From: a bacterium
GTDB taxonomy: Bacteria; Vulcanimicrobiota; Vulcanimicrobiia; Vulcanimicrobiales; Vulcanimicrobiaceae
Length of the DNA stretch: 64,000 nt
Assembly: GCA_021778415.1 (NCBI GenBank)
Contig: JAJYCL010000003.1
Span: 62,001 to 126,000, forward strand
Direction of reading: 5' to 3'
The notes under the pieces were generated by a model, which was not told the origin of the DNA, did not search any database, and saw only the letters and a program-made list of their open reading frames with translations. The position numbers and the translations under genes were made by a program. Numbering within the stretch: the first letter of the stretch is position 1; each line of letters begins with the position of its first letter. Positions 1-8,138 of this stretch are shown in pieces.

Positions 1-1
1 C

Positions 2-406
2 GATGACCTCGGCGGATCGGTTGCGGCCATTGAATCCGGCTGGATGCAAGGGCGCATCGCCGACTCATCCTACGCTGCGCAACAAGCGATCGAACGCGGA
101 GAAAGCGTCGTTGTCGCCGTCAACAAATTCGTCGAATCAAACGCGAATGCAGCATCAATGCCTCTGCAGCGTATCGATGACCGCATCGAACGCGAACAAG
201 TTGACCGCCTCCAAACGTATCGGCAGCAACGTGACGCAGCCGAGACAACACGCAGACTCGAATGCGTTCGCAATGCGGCACACACCGGAGAAAACCTCAT
301 GCCGCATTTCCTCGAGGCCGTGGATGCCGGGGCTACGTTAGGCGAAGTGTGCAACGTCCTTCGCGATGTCTTCGGAACCTATCACGCAAAAGAAGTTGTG
401 GCCTAA
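2..406 (+). CDS. Methylmalonyl-CoA mutase large subunit, C-terminal fragment (cut by window edge)
   Basis: The frame is open from the first complete codon and reads DDLGGSVAAIESGWMQ, then IADSSY, a run typical of the C-terminal part of the methylmalonyl-CoA mutase catalytic barrel. The final helix with LGEVCNVLRDVFGTY matches the usual end of the large subunit. No cobalamin-binding domain follows, so this is the form in which the B12 domain is a separate polypeptide. The enzyme interconverts succinyl-CoA and (R)-methylmalonyl-CoA in the cytoplasm. Its stop is one base before the epimerase start, so the two consecutive enzymes of the pathway are probably co-translated. Only the last 134 residues are inside the window. 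Confidence 0.9.
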   Translation, partial: DDLGGSVAAIESGWMQGRIADSSYAAQQAIERGESVVVAVNKFVESNANAASMPLQRIDDRIEREQVDRLQTYRQQRDAAETTRRLECVRNAAHTGENLMPHFLEAVDAGATLGEVCNVLRDVFGTYHAKEVVA

Positions 407-407
407 C

Positions 408-803
408 ATGCAGATCGATCATATCGCCATTGTTGTCGCCGACCTTGAGGCAACGCTTGCCCTGTATACGAAAACTCTCGGGTTCAACCAAGTCTACCGC
501 GAGGTCATCGCCGATCAGGGAGTCGAAGCCGTCGGCTTACAGGCCGGCGAATCGATCATCGAATTGCTCCGGCCTCTCGATGAATCTTCGCCGATCGCAC
601 GATTTCGCGGCGATGCCGCAACGAAGCTCCATCACACCGCATATCGCGTCGATCAGCTCGAAACAAAGCTCGCCGAGCTCCGCGCCGCGGGGATTCGCCT
701 GATCGATGAGGTACCGCGAAAAGGCGCCCATGGAAATCGCATTGCCTTTTTGCATCCGAAATCCACGGGCGGCGTCCTGATCGAACTCTGTAGCCGCGAG
801 TAA
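408..803 (+). CDS. mce: Methylmalonyl-CoA epimerase (VOC superfamily)
   Basis: 131 residues, the usual size for this family. It starts MQIDHIAIVVADLE, the first beta-alpha-beta module of the glyoxalase/VOC fold, with His4 as a likely metal ligand; later HHTAYRV and a terminal GVLIEL supply further typical metal-ligand positions. It epimerises (S)- and (R)-methylmalonyl-CoA, feeding the mutase encoded directly upstream. I chose the ATG at 408, which lies just after the mutase stop codon, over an upstream in-frame start that would overlap the mutase by about 40 bases and add residues not seen in the family. Function is assigned from fold plus neighbour; confidence is high. Confidence 0.92.
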   Translation: MQIDHIAIVVADLEATLALYTKTLGFNQVYREVIADQGVEAVGLQAGESIIELLRPLDESSPIARFRGDAATKLHHTAYRVDQLETKLAELRAAGIRLIDEVPRKGAHGNRIAFLHPKSTGGVLIELCSRE

Positions 804-805
804 CG

Positions 806-1570
806 CTACCAGGAGCCGCTAGCACCACCGCCGCCAAAGCCGCCTCCACCGCCGGAAAAGCCGCCTCCGCCACCACCACCAAAGCCCCCGCCGCCAAAGA
901 ATCCACCTCCGCCTCCACTTCCCGGCGGATTGACGAACATGAACGCATCAAGCCAATCGCCGTGGCGTTTTCCACGCCGGGCAATCGTGACGATGATGGC
1001 AAAAATGAGGCCGCCCCCGATAATAAGCGTCAACAGCACGAAGACGATTGCGCCCATCGTATCGTCGGAAGACGAGGTGTCGCTCGATGCCGCCGGTGCG
1101 TTTTTCTTTCCCGACAGAAAGCTGGGATCAATCGCGGTGAGCATCGCGTCGACTCCGCCGGTTATGGCGGCATCGGTGTCCCCATTTTTCATCGCCGGAG
1201 CGATCGTATCGGAGATGATGTTCGCAGAAATGGCATCGGTCAGTCTGCCTTCAAGCCCGTAACCAACCTCAATGCGCACCCGATGATCGCGCATAAAGAC
1301 AAAGAGAACGGCACCGTTATCCCGTCCTTTTTGGCCGACTCTCCACTTCTCCGCGGCGTTGACGGTCCATGTTTGCAGCGGTTCTCCGTCTGTGGATTGC
1401 CCGATCCAAACAATAACCTGCCGGTGCGTTTTGGTATCGAAGTTATGAAGCTCGGTTTCGAGATTCCGCCGCGTCGATGCCGAGAGTGCGTTGGCATTAT
1501 CCGTCACGTACTGCGTCGGCGACGGGGGAATGACGGCTAAAATCGCGCCGAGAATATAGGCTTGTATCAT
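806..1570 (-). CDS. TPM-domain membrane protein with glycine-rich tail (YgcG type)
   Basis: 254 residues. An N-terminal hydrophobic signal-like segment is followed by a TPM domain at about 20-150 (YVTDNANALSAS, later GYGLEGRLTD), one membrane helix near 180-200, and a C-terminal tail made almost entirely of Gly, Phe and Ser. This is the classical YgcG architecture: an exported domain, a membrane anchor and a low-complexity tail. The biochemical role of the family is not settled; TPM domains have been linked to phosphatase activity and to photosystem repair in plants. It is the last gene of a three-gene operon with a second TPM protein and LemA, and its start overlaps the stop of the preceding gene. 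Confidence 0.88.
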   Translation of the reverse strand: MIQAYILGAILAVIPPSPTQYVTDNANALSASTRRNLETELHNFDTKTHRQVIVWIGQSTDGEPLQTWTVNAAEKWRVGQKGRDNGAVLFVFMRDHRVRIEVGYGLEGRLTDAISANIISDTIAPAMKNGDTDAAITGGVDAMLTAIDPSFLSGKKNAPAASSDTSSSDDTMGAIVFVLLTLIIGGGLIFAIIVTIARRGKRHGDWLDAFMFVNPPGSGGGGGFFGGGGFGGGGGGGFSGGGGGFGGGGASGSW

Positions 1571-1938
1571 TGGGCAAAATGCTCGTGGAAGGCTACGCCA
1601 AGATGATCGAGACCGGCCACGACCGCGCCCGGGATATCGCCGACGGCAAACCGCGACCGCATCGCAGCTATTCCGTCTTTCCAGAATGCATCGCTGACGC
1701 GAGCATGTAATTCGCGATCGCCGATCATGGCGAATTGCCGCGCGTTCGGAGCCACAAGGATGAGCGCTGCGTTGTGATGTTTGTGCGTGTGCATCTGCTG
1801 CTGCTCGAATTCCGCTTTCGCTCGCTCGAATGCATCCACATTCCTATCGTTGACAAAACGGACGGCGACGCGAGCAGTCGTCCCGCTCTCGGCCCGCGCC
1901 ATCGCAAAATGAATCCGCGCTTTATCTTCCGGCGTCAT
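1567..1938 (-). CDS. Small TPM-domain protein
   Basis: 123 residues with no clear signal peptide or membrane helix. The middle reads AALILVAPNARQFAMIGDRELHARV, which resembles the core of TPM domains that lack an anchor (the 'I-D/GDRELHARV' stretch). It overlaps LemA upstream by 4 bases and the YgcG-type protein downstream by 4 bases, so all three are translationally coupled. LemA followed by two TPM proteins is a recurring bacterial arrangement and suggests they act together at the membrane. What they do biochemically is unknown. Confidence 0.8.
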   Translation of the reverse strand: MTPEDKARIHFAMARAESGTTARVAVRFVNDRNVDAFERAKAEFEQQQMHTHKHHNAALILVAPNARQFAMIGDRELHARVSDAFWKDGIAAMRSRFAVGDIPGAVVAGLDHLGVAFHEHFAQ

Positions 1939-2549
1939 GGCGAGAAATTGACCGTCGGCACTTTTTGCGCGCCGGCATCGGCGGCAAAATAGACCTTTTC
2001 TTGGAATCGCGATCCGAACATCGAAGCGATAAACACCGTGGGCACGGTATCGCGCTTTGTATTAAAGGCTCGCGCCATATCGTTATAGCGCATGCGTTCA
2101 ACGGCAATCCGATTTTCCGTTCCCTCGAGCTGTGATTGTAATGTGAGGAAGTTTTTGCTCGCTTTAAGATCCGGATACCGTTCCGACACGGCGAGTAAAT
2201 GGCTCAAGGCCATGCCAAGCTGACCTTGCGCCTGATCGTATTTTGCAAAAGCCTGGGGGTTATTGATTGCACCGGCGATGGCTTGCGGTGAAATTTGCCC
2301 GACCTTGGATCGCGCATCCGCAACGGCAATGTACGTACTCTTCTCAAAATTGGCGGCGCCCTTGACGGTCGCCACTAAATTGGGCACGAGATCTGCGCGG
2401 CGTTGATACACATTTTGTACCTGCCCCCACTGCCCTTGCACCGCTTGGTCGAGCGTCACGAGCGAATTATAGGTTGACCCGACGAAGAAACCAAAAATCA
2501 GCAGAAGTCCGAGGACAACCCAGAGCGTATATGATTTTTTGCCTTGCAT
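1935..2549 (-). CDS. lemA: LemA family protein
   Basis: 204 residues, typical LemA length. After a short cytoplasmic segment (MQGKKSYTL) comes one membrane helix (about residues 8-28), then a long helical domain with the family signature NVYQRRADLVPNLVATVKG and the later YNDMARAFN. The topology is a short N-tail, one helix and an exposed helical bundle. LemA proteins are widespread but have no assigned catalytic function. It is first in an operon with two TPM-domain genes. About 60 bases separate it from the DUF4127 gene upstream on the same strand, so it may have its own promoter or may be read through from the salvage operon. Confidence 0.9.
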   Translation of the reverse strand: MQGKKSYTLWVVLGLLLIFGFFVGSTYNSLVTLDQAVQGQWGQVQNVYQRRADLVPNLVATVKGAANFEKSTYIAVADARSKVGQISPQAIAGAINNPQAFAKYDQAQGQLGMALSHLLAVSERYPDLKASKNFLTLQSQLEGTENRIAVERMRYNDMARAFNTKRDTVPTVFIASMFGSRFQEKVYFAADAGAQKVPTVNFSP

Positions 2550-2610
2550 AACCAGCCGCCTTCGGCCCTTGGGGGGTTCCCACCTATGATTGCCGCGCTA
2601 GGTGCCAGAG

Positions 2611-4188
2611 TCACGGCCGTAAATCGGGCGCAATTCCGACGTCGATCTGCGTCTCGAACGTGCGATTCCATGGGAGCGTTATCTGCATCGCAGCGATGTG
2701 ATATCCCGGATAGAGTTCGCGCAAAATTCTATCCGATGCGTGCCAAAGAGCCGCCCGATTGCGTGCAGCAATGGCTTTGGCCACGTCCGGCAACAAGTAC
2801 GTATGATCCGAAACGCCTTGCGCATCGAGGACCGTATTAAGTTCGGGCCGCACGTCGGCGTGAAATGCGACGTCGTCGATGATTCGCATAAACGTGAACG
2901 TCTTGTGGGCGAGCGCATCGTACGTGCCCAATCGTCTCCCAACGCCGGCTGCGACGGCTTCACTCAGAGCCGTACCAACGGAATTTGCGTCGGTGTTCCA
3001 GGCAGCATAGGCATCCAATTTCGATGCGACCCCGCTGTGCAATAACGAATCGCTAAAACGAGCTAGCGACCCGTAATGCCCGCCAAGAAAGGTCTCGTCG
3101 ACAAGGGCCACCGATCTGCCACGCAGCTCATCCGCGCGCAACGATTGCAGCAGAGCGCGATCATCGAGCGCAGTGCTTCCCGGCACGCGGACATCGAGAA
3201 CGATCTGGGGTCGATGCGTCACTTCAACACCGCCGATAAGCCGAATCAGATGCGCAATTGTCGTATGGATCGGCGAAAACTCAATGGGATCTTGGGTCAT
3301 CGCGCCACCGGCGTGCGAGTAGGCAACGGCGCTACGCCGATGCCAATGCACGGCACGATCCATCGCGCGAGCGACCAACACCATACCGAGTTCGTCGGCT
3401 CCGGGCTCGATCGCCGCGCGACGATCCAGGCCCAACGCTTGACGATGCGCACGGAGTCCGAGAACATCGCGAACATGCAAACCCACCGGCCCTGCATCAT
3501 CCTGCCCCAACACAACGCGTTGAACATCGTCGGCAGCCAACAAATCCAAGAGCGTATAATCGACCTGATAGTTGCGCGTTCGCGTCGCGATGTACTCATC
3601 GAACGCAGCTCCGGCAAGCGCGCGATCACGGGCTGCCGAAGCGCGTTCGCTCGGCAACGGCGGATCGTGCAGATTTGCATAGGCCATGATGTACGTCCAT
3701 ATCGGGTATGCCGCAAAAAACGATTGCGCCGATCCGAGAGCGGGGACGCCCGTGGGAGCGAGCCGCATGATCGTTGCAAAGGATGCCACCCATGCCGTGG
3801 GATGCGTGCGACGTAAACGCGCATATTCCAACATGCGGGTCCGAGCATCGAGATAACTCGGACCCGGAACGCGCGAGGCAACGAGGCCGCCATAGGCGAG
3901 CATATCGTTAGAAATAACGTAGGCACCCACATTATGCGGCGTTCTATTCAACCAGCCGATAATGGCGTCGGGATCGCCGAAGGTGAGATAATGTCCGAGC
4001 AACGACGTTGGCGGCTGGCTCACTTCGATGCCCGCGATCCGACCTAACAATTGCGGCAACTGTGCGGTCACCGGTCGGTCATCGAGCGGAACGAGAACGA
4101 TGACGGGAGCGCGAGCGGCTTGAGCCGCCGTCGCAAAGATGACGCAAAAACACACGGCAAGCGCAGGCCAAACGCGAGACATCCTCAC
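2611..4188 (-). CDS. DUF4127 family protein, exported
   Basis: 525 residues. It begins with a signal peptide (MRMSRVWPALAVCFCVIFA, cut near AQA). The mature protein opens VIVLVPLDDRPVT and contains SNDMLAYGGLVASR, both typical of DUF4127, a family of about 500 residues with no proven activity. The start overlaps the MurQ stop by 4 bases, so it is the last gene of the MurNAc/GlcNAc salvage operon. From that position I infer a role in handling cell-wall sugars or muropeptides outside the cytoplasm. The inference rests on gene order only. Confidence 0.85.
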   Translation of the reverse strand: MRMSRVWPALAVCFCVIFATAAQAARAPVIVLVPLDDRPVTAQLPQLLGRIAGIEVSQPPTSLLGHYLTFGDPDAIIGWLNRTPHNVGAYVISNDMLAYGGLVASRVPGPSYLDARTRMLEYARLRRTHPTAWVASFATIMRLAPTGVPALGSAQSFFAAYPIWTYIMAYANLHDPPLPSERASAARDRALAGAAFDEYIATRTRNYQVDYTLLDLLAADDVQRVVLGQDDAGPVGLHVRDVLGLRAHRQALGLDRRAAIEPGADELGMVLVARAMDRAVHWHRRSAVAYSHAGGAMTQDPIEFSPIHTTIAHLIRLIGGVEVTHRPQIVLDVRVPGSTALDDRALLQSLRADELRGRSVALVDETFLGGHYGSLARFSDSLLHSGVASKLDAYAAWNTDANSVGTALSEAVAAGVGRRLGTYDALAHKTFTFMRIIDDVAFHADVRPELNTVLDAQGVSDHTYLLPDVAKAIAARNRAALWHASDRILRELYPGYHIAAMQITLPWNRTFETQIDVGIAPDLRP

Positions 4189-5081
4189 GTCCCGGACGCA
4201 CCTAATGCGGCGCGAAGATTTCCGCGATGCTTCGCAAGATGCTCCTCTGCGGCTTGAACATCCAGCGACAGTCGCTGCATGACGACGGACGTTTTCACCG
4301 ATCCTGAAGCTGCCAAGAGCGACTCTGCCGTCTCTGCATCGACGAACGCGAGCATTTCAATGAGTCGCCGGGCCCGTTGACGCAACTTTGCGTTGGTCGG
4401 TACAACACTGACCATCAAGTTCTCGTACACATGACCCAAGCGGATCATCACGGCAGTCGATATGGTCGCAAGTGCAACCTTCTGCGCAGCACCCGCGAGC
4501 ATACGAGTCGAACCGGCAATCGGTTCTGCCCCCGTTTCCAAAAGAATCACCGTATCGGCAGCCAGAGCCAAAGGACTTGCAGCGACATTGCACAGAGCCA
4601 CCGTACTCGCGCCGAGTCCCTTTGCGGCTCGAAGTGCGGACACGACGAATGCTGCGCCTCCGCTCGCTGAAATACCGAGAACCACATCGCCTGCGCGAAC
4701 GCATTGCCGGATTTCACCCTCACCGGCTACGCCATCATCTTCAGCACCTTCAACAGCCTGTCGCAGCGCAGCAGAGCCGCCGGCAATATGTGCACAGAAC
4801 ATTTCAGCCGGAGCACCGAACGTCGGCGGTATTTCCGCAGCATCAAGAACGGCGAGGCGTCCGCTCGTCCCTGCTCCAACGTAGTGAAGACGACCGCCGG
4901 AAGCAAGCGCCGCAACGATTGTCTCAACGGCCTGCGCGATCGACGGCGTCGCATCGGCGACGTTCCGCACGGCGCGCGAGGCTTCATCGGCAAGCAGCAG
5001 CACCAGATCGTTCGTCGCGAGGGAATCAAGGTGTGTGGTGCGAGGATTTCGCGCCTCCGTCGGCACGATGTGTTCGCTCAC
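4185..5081 (-). CDS. murQ: N-acetylmuramic acid 6-phosphate etherase
   Basis: 298 residues, the usual MurQ length. The SIS fold is recognisable from YVGAGTSGRLAVLDAAEIPPT, with EGAEDD and SASGGAAFV following; the C-terminal helical region ends the protein. MurQ cleaves the lactyl ether of MurNAc-6-phosphate to give GlcNAc-6-phosphate and D-lactate in the cytoplasm. Its substrate would come from AnmK (encoded two genes upstream) or from the sugar kinase next to it, with which it overlaps by 4 bases. Confidence is high on sequence and context. Confidence 0.95.
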   Translation of the reverse strand: MSEHIVPTEARNPRTTHLDSLATNDLVLLLADEASRAVRNVADATPSIAQAVETIVAALASGGRLHYVGAGTSGRLAVLDAAEIPPTFGAPAEMFCAHIAGGSAALRQAVEGAEDDGVAGEGEIRQCVRAGDVVLGISASGGAAFVVSALRAAKGLGASTVALCNVAASPLALAADTVILLETGAEPIAGSTRMLAGAAQKVALATISTAVMIRLGHVYENLMVSVVPTNAKLRQRARRLIEMLAFVDAETAESLLAASGSVKTSVVMQRLSLDVQAAEEHLAKHRGNLRAALGASGT

Positions 5082-5983
5082 TCGCGCACCATGCGCTCGG
5101 CGAGCGACAACGCTCCCATCACCGGCGGGGGCGGATTTTTCTCCACGCGCATGAGGGGCAGTTCGTTGGTTATGCGCGTTTCCAACAAATACGTCAACAA
5201 CGAGTTTTCTTGAAGCAGGCCGCCGGCAAGAACGAGCGCAGCGTCCCGTTCGGAAAGCTCGGCATGACGAGCCACGGTGCGAGCCAATTCGGCAAGATCG
5301 AGGGCCGCTTGCTGAACGATTTTTGCTGCTGCGCGATGCCCGTCGGAGGCAAACGCGACGACCATTGGGGCAAGTTCGGCGAGGCGTCGATTCGGCGCGG
5401 CATCTTCATACACGCACGAGAGCAATCCTCGCACATCCGAAACACGAAAGTATTCGCAGATCGACTTTGTTAAACCGTCGCTTGGAGCCCGACCATCTAA
5501 GGCGCGCAACGTTAATCGGACGCCCTCACGACCAATGACGAATCCGCTCCCCTCGTCGCCAAATACATGGCCGTAGCCTCCGCAACGAAATGTGCGGTCA
5601 TCACGAACCGCAAACCCAATCGAGCCGGTGCCGGCAATAAGAACGACGCCATCGCCGTCCGGCACGGCAGCGCGAAGCGCAAGTAACGCATCGGGGATAA
5701 TCATCAATTGCCGCGGAGCGATGTCTGCCTTTATGGCCGTCGTATAGATTGCCAGCGTCGTGTCGCGATCGATACCGGCTGCACCGAGGCATAGTGCATC
5801 GGGTGTCGCGCCGCGCAGTTGTCCGCGCACGAGGTCAAGAATTATCGCAATACTCGCATCGGCACCGACGACATTCGGGTTGACGGCGGCAGCTTCGGCT
5901 TGCGCAGCAAGATGCCCGTCGCGAGCAACGATGATGCGAACGCGAGATGCTCCGGCATCGACTCCGACCACTACTCTCGACAT
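5078..5983 (-). CDS. BadF/BcrA-type amino-sugar kinase (GlcNAc/MurNAc kinase, MurK-like)
   Basis: 301 residues of the actin-like ATPase fold. The phosphate-1 loop is GVDAGASRVRIIV, the phosphate-2 region is VLIAGTGSIGFAV, and GGYGHVFGDEGSG follows. This is the BadF/BadG/BcrA/BcrD group that includes N-acetylglucosamine kinase and the clostridial MurNAc/GlcNAc kinase MurK. Within this operon the natural role is phosphorylating free GlcNAc (and possibly MurNAc) released by NagZ. It overlaps AnmK upstream by 13 bases and MurQ downstream by 4. The exact sugar preference cannot be told from sequence alone. Confidence 0.87.
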   Translation of the reverse strand: MSRVVVGVDAGASRVRIIVARDGHLAAQAEAAAVNPNVVGADASIAIILDLVRGQLRGATPDALCLGAAGIDRDTTLAIYTTAIKADIAPRQLMIIPDALLALRAAVPDGDGVVLIAGTGSIGFAVRDDRTFRCGGYGHVFGDEGSGFVIGREGVRLTLRALDGRAPSDGLTKSICEYFRVSDVRGLLSCVYEDAAPNRRLAELAPMVVAFASDGHRAAAKIVQQAALDLAELARTVARHAELSERDAALVLAGGLLQENSLLTYLLETRITNELPLMRVEKNPPPPVMGALSLAERMVRE

Positions 5984-7119
5984 TCGATTTCCATCTTCTT
6001 TCTCAGTACGTGAAGGTCCAGCGGCGCGATCGCTCCGAGCGGAACTGCTCGCTGCGCGCCGGTCGCCGTCGGAATATTCGCAGTTCGCCCCCGGAGCGTT
6101 TCGTAGCCGAGAACGGCGAATGCCAACGCTTCTTTTGCATCGGGATCGATTCCGAAGGCCATCGTCGTTTCGACGGGCACCTCATGGAGTCGTTCTTGGA
6201 GCATCTGCATCAGCGGAGCGTGGTGGATGCCCCCTCCCGAACAGATCACACGCCGAGCGCCGGGAGCGTACCGTTGGATCGCATCGGCTACAACCGTCGC
6301 CGTGAGGGCGGCGAGCGTAGCGCACCCGTCCTCAAGCGTCAGCTGGCGCAAGACGGCTTCGTAGCTGCGGCGAAATGCTTCGCCGAACTGTTCGCGGCCG
6401 GTCGTTTTTGGCGCCGAGCGCGAAAAATAGGGATGCCCGAGCATCGTAGCAAGGGCTTGCGCGTGGACAACGCCGCGACGTGCGACCTGGCCATCATGAT
6501 CGTAGCGTCGTGCCCCATTTGTCCGTTCATGAATAAACGCATCAAGAAGCATCACGCCGGGTCCGGCATCAAAAGCGACAACGTCGTCACGCTGCGCCGC
6601 CCGGGGAAGCGATGTCACATTCGCAATCCCGCCGATATTCACGGCAACCCGCGATTCTTCATCGGAACGTAAAAGCAGCCAATCGATATACGGCACGAGC
6701 GGAGCACCATATCCGCTACTTGCCGTATCGCCGCTGCGAAAATCATAGCAAACACTGACGCCAAGGCGTTCTCGCACGATGAACGGATCCCCGATTTGCC
6801 AGGTGCAATGCGATTGACCGTCATGAAAAATCGTCTGTCCGTGCGAAGCAATGAAATCGACGGCAGTATCACCACGGACGTGCTCCGCAGCCGATGCAAA
6901 AGCTACGCCTAAGGCGTGGTGAAGACGAGCAAAATCTCCGGCTTGCGCGAGATTCGGCGGCATAAGCGAGAGCAACTCTTCCCGCAATCCCGCGGGAAAC
7001 GCAAGCGTTGCGAATCGGAGCACCCGTGCGTCATACCCGTTTCCCTGCGGAAACAACTCGACAAGTGCCGCATCGATGCCATCGAGTGAGGTGCCGGACA
7101 TGACTCCGATCGCAAGCAT
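5971..7119 (-). CDS. anmK: Anhydro-N-acetylmuramic acid kinase
   Basis: 382 residues from the ATG at 7119, which shares its first base with the TAA stop of the preceding gene (TAATG); an in-frame ATG 24 bases upstream is less likely. The N-terminus MLAIGVMSGTSLDGIDAALVE is the AnmK signature, and later ASHGQTIFHDG, VNIGGIANVT and CSGGGIHH are present. AnmK hydrolyses 1,6-anhydroMurNAc and phosphorylates it to MurNAc-6-phosphate, the substrate of MurQ. Together these indicate recycling of lytic-transglycosylase products, as in Gram-negative type organisms. Confidence 0.95.
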   Translation of the reverse strand: MLAIGVMSGTSLDGIDAALVELFPQGNGYDARVLRFATLAFPAGLREELLSLMPPNLAQAGDFARLHHALGVAFASAAEHVRGDTAVDFIASHGQTIFHDGQSHCTWQIGDPFIVRERLGVSVCYDFRSGDTASSGYGAPLVPYIDWLLLRSDEESRVAVNIGGIANVTSLPRAAQRDDVVAFDAGPGVMLLDAFIHERTNGARRYDHDGQVARRGVVHAQALATMLGHPYFSRSAPKTTGREQFGEAFRRSYEAVLRQLTLEDGCATLAALTATVVADAIQRYAPGARRVICSGGGIHHAPLMQMLQERLHEVPVETTMAFGIDPDAKEALAFAVLGYETLRGRTANIPTATGAQRAVPLGAIAPLDLHVLRKKMEIECRE

Positions 7120-8138
7120 TACCGATCGACCATCGCAACACACGCATCATAGAACGCAGCGCGCAGTTCCCGAGTATCTCGGCGACCGTAATAGACGGCA
7201 TTGGTAAGCAACACGCCAATGAGTTCGCGCTTCGGTTCGGCCCACACGCACGTGCCGACGAATCCCGTATGTCCGAACGACTCGGCAGAAAATGCCGCGC
7301 CGCACGAATTATCATCCGATGTTTTTAACGCCCAGCCGAGTCCTCGACGTAACACCGGATCACATGCCTGCTCGGAGACCGCTTCTGCAACAAGATGAGC
7401 GCTCACGCATCGTTCCGTCGTCGTCGAGCTTCTCGCGAGATATTCGCGCGCCAACCACGCGACGTCGGCTGCCGTACCAAAGAGTCCGGCGTGCCCGGCG
7501 ACGCCGCCCATTAAATACGCCTTTTCGTCATGAACGTATCCTTGAACGCGCCCGCGCCATCCGTCATTTTCAGTCGCCGGTATCCATGGACGCTCGTGCC
7601 GACGTGGCGCAAATCCCAATGACGTCCGATGAAAATCTGCAATCAGTGCTCCCAGAGAGCGACGATACACGCGTTCGAGCAGCACACCTACGGCGATAAA
7701 ACCAAGATCGCTATAGACGACGCGTTCACCGGGCTTGGCAACAAGATCGCGTTCGAGCGAAAATTGCGCGACATTCGATCCTAAGAGTTCGCGATAGTCG
7801 GCTCCCGAGTTCAAACCAGCCGTATGCGAGAGCAACATCCGCAGCGTTATGCTGCGGTGTTCGTTATTGCGCCACTCGGAAACGATCTCGCATAGCGGAG
7901 CGTCTAAGCGGAGCAGACCATCGTCGACGGCTCGCAATGCAAGCGTCGCAACAAACAGTTTGGTGATTGAGGCGAGATCGAAACGCGTATCGACAAACAC
8001 CGGCTTTGCACCGACATCATCTCGTGTGGAACCAAACGCACCTTCATACCGTAACGATCCACGATGTTCAACGCGAGCGACCGCGCCCGTACACCACGAA
8101 CCGATGGCATCATGAACGATCCGATCAATTGCGTTCAT
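7119..8138 (-). CDS. Serine beta-lactamase-like hydrolase, probable muropeptide amidase (AmiE-like)
   Basis: 339 residues of the class C beta-lactamase/PBP fold. The SxxK nucleophile motif is SITK at residues 57-60, the second motif is YSD at 142-144, and HTG near 290 replaces KTG. There is no signal peptide, so it is cytoplasmic. In Bacillus subtilis the muropeptide-salvage cluster encodes an amidase of this fold, AmiE (YbbE), beside NagZ and MurQ, cutting the MurNAc-L-Ala bond. Here the gene sits between nagZ and anmK with overlaps on both sides. The amidase role is inferred from this parallel; a D-Ala esterase or peptidase is the alternative. Confidence 0.78.
   Translation of the reverse strand: MNAIDRIVHDAIGSWCTGAVARVEHRGSLRYEGAFGSTRDDVGAKPVFVDTRFDLASITKLFVATLALRAVDDGLLRLDAPLCEIVSEWRNNEHRSITLRMLLSHTAGLNSGADYRELLGSNVAQFSLERDLVAKPGERVVYSDLGFIAVGVLLERVYRRSLGALIADFHRTSLGFAPRRHERPWIPATENDGWRGRVQGYVHDEKAYLMGGVAGHAGLFGTAADVAWLAREYLARSSTTTERCVSAHLVAEAVSEQACDPVLRRGLGWALKTSDDNSCGAAFSAESFGHTGFVGTCVWAEPKRELIGVLLTNAVYYGRRDTRELRAAFYDACVAMVDR

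Noticed and set aside
806-1002. Opposite-strand open frames across the glycine-rich tail
   Set aside because: The Gly-rich coding sequence opens all frames; none shows a domain or ribosome site.
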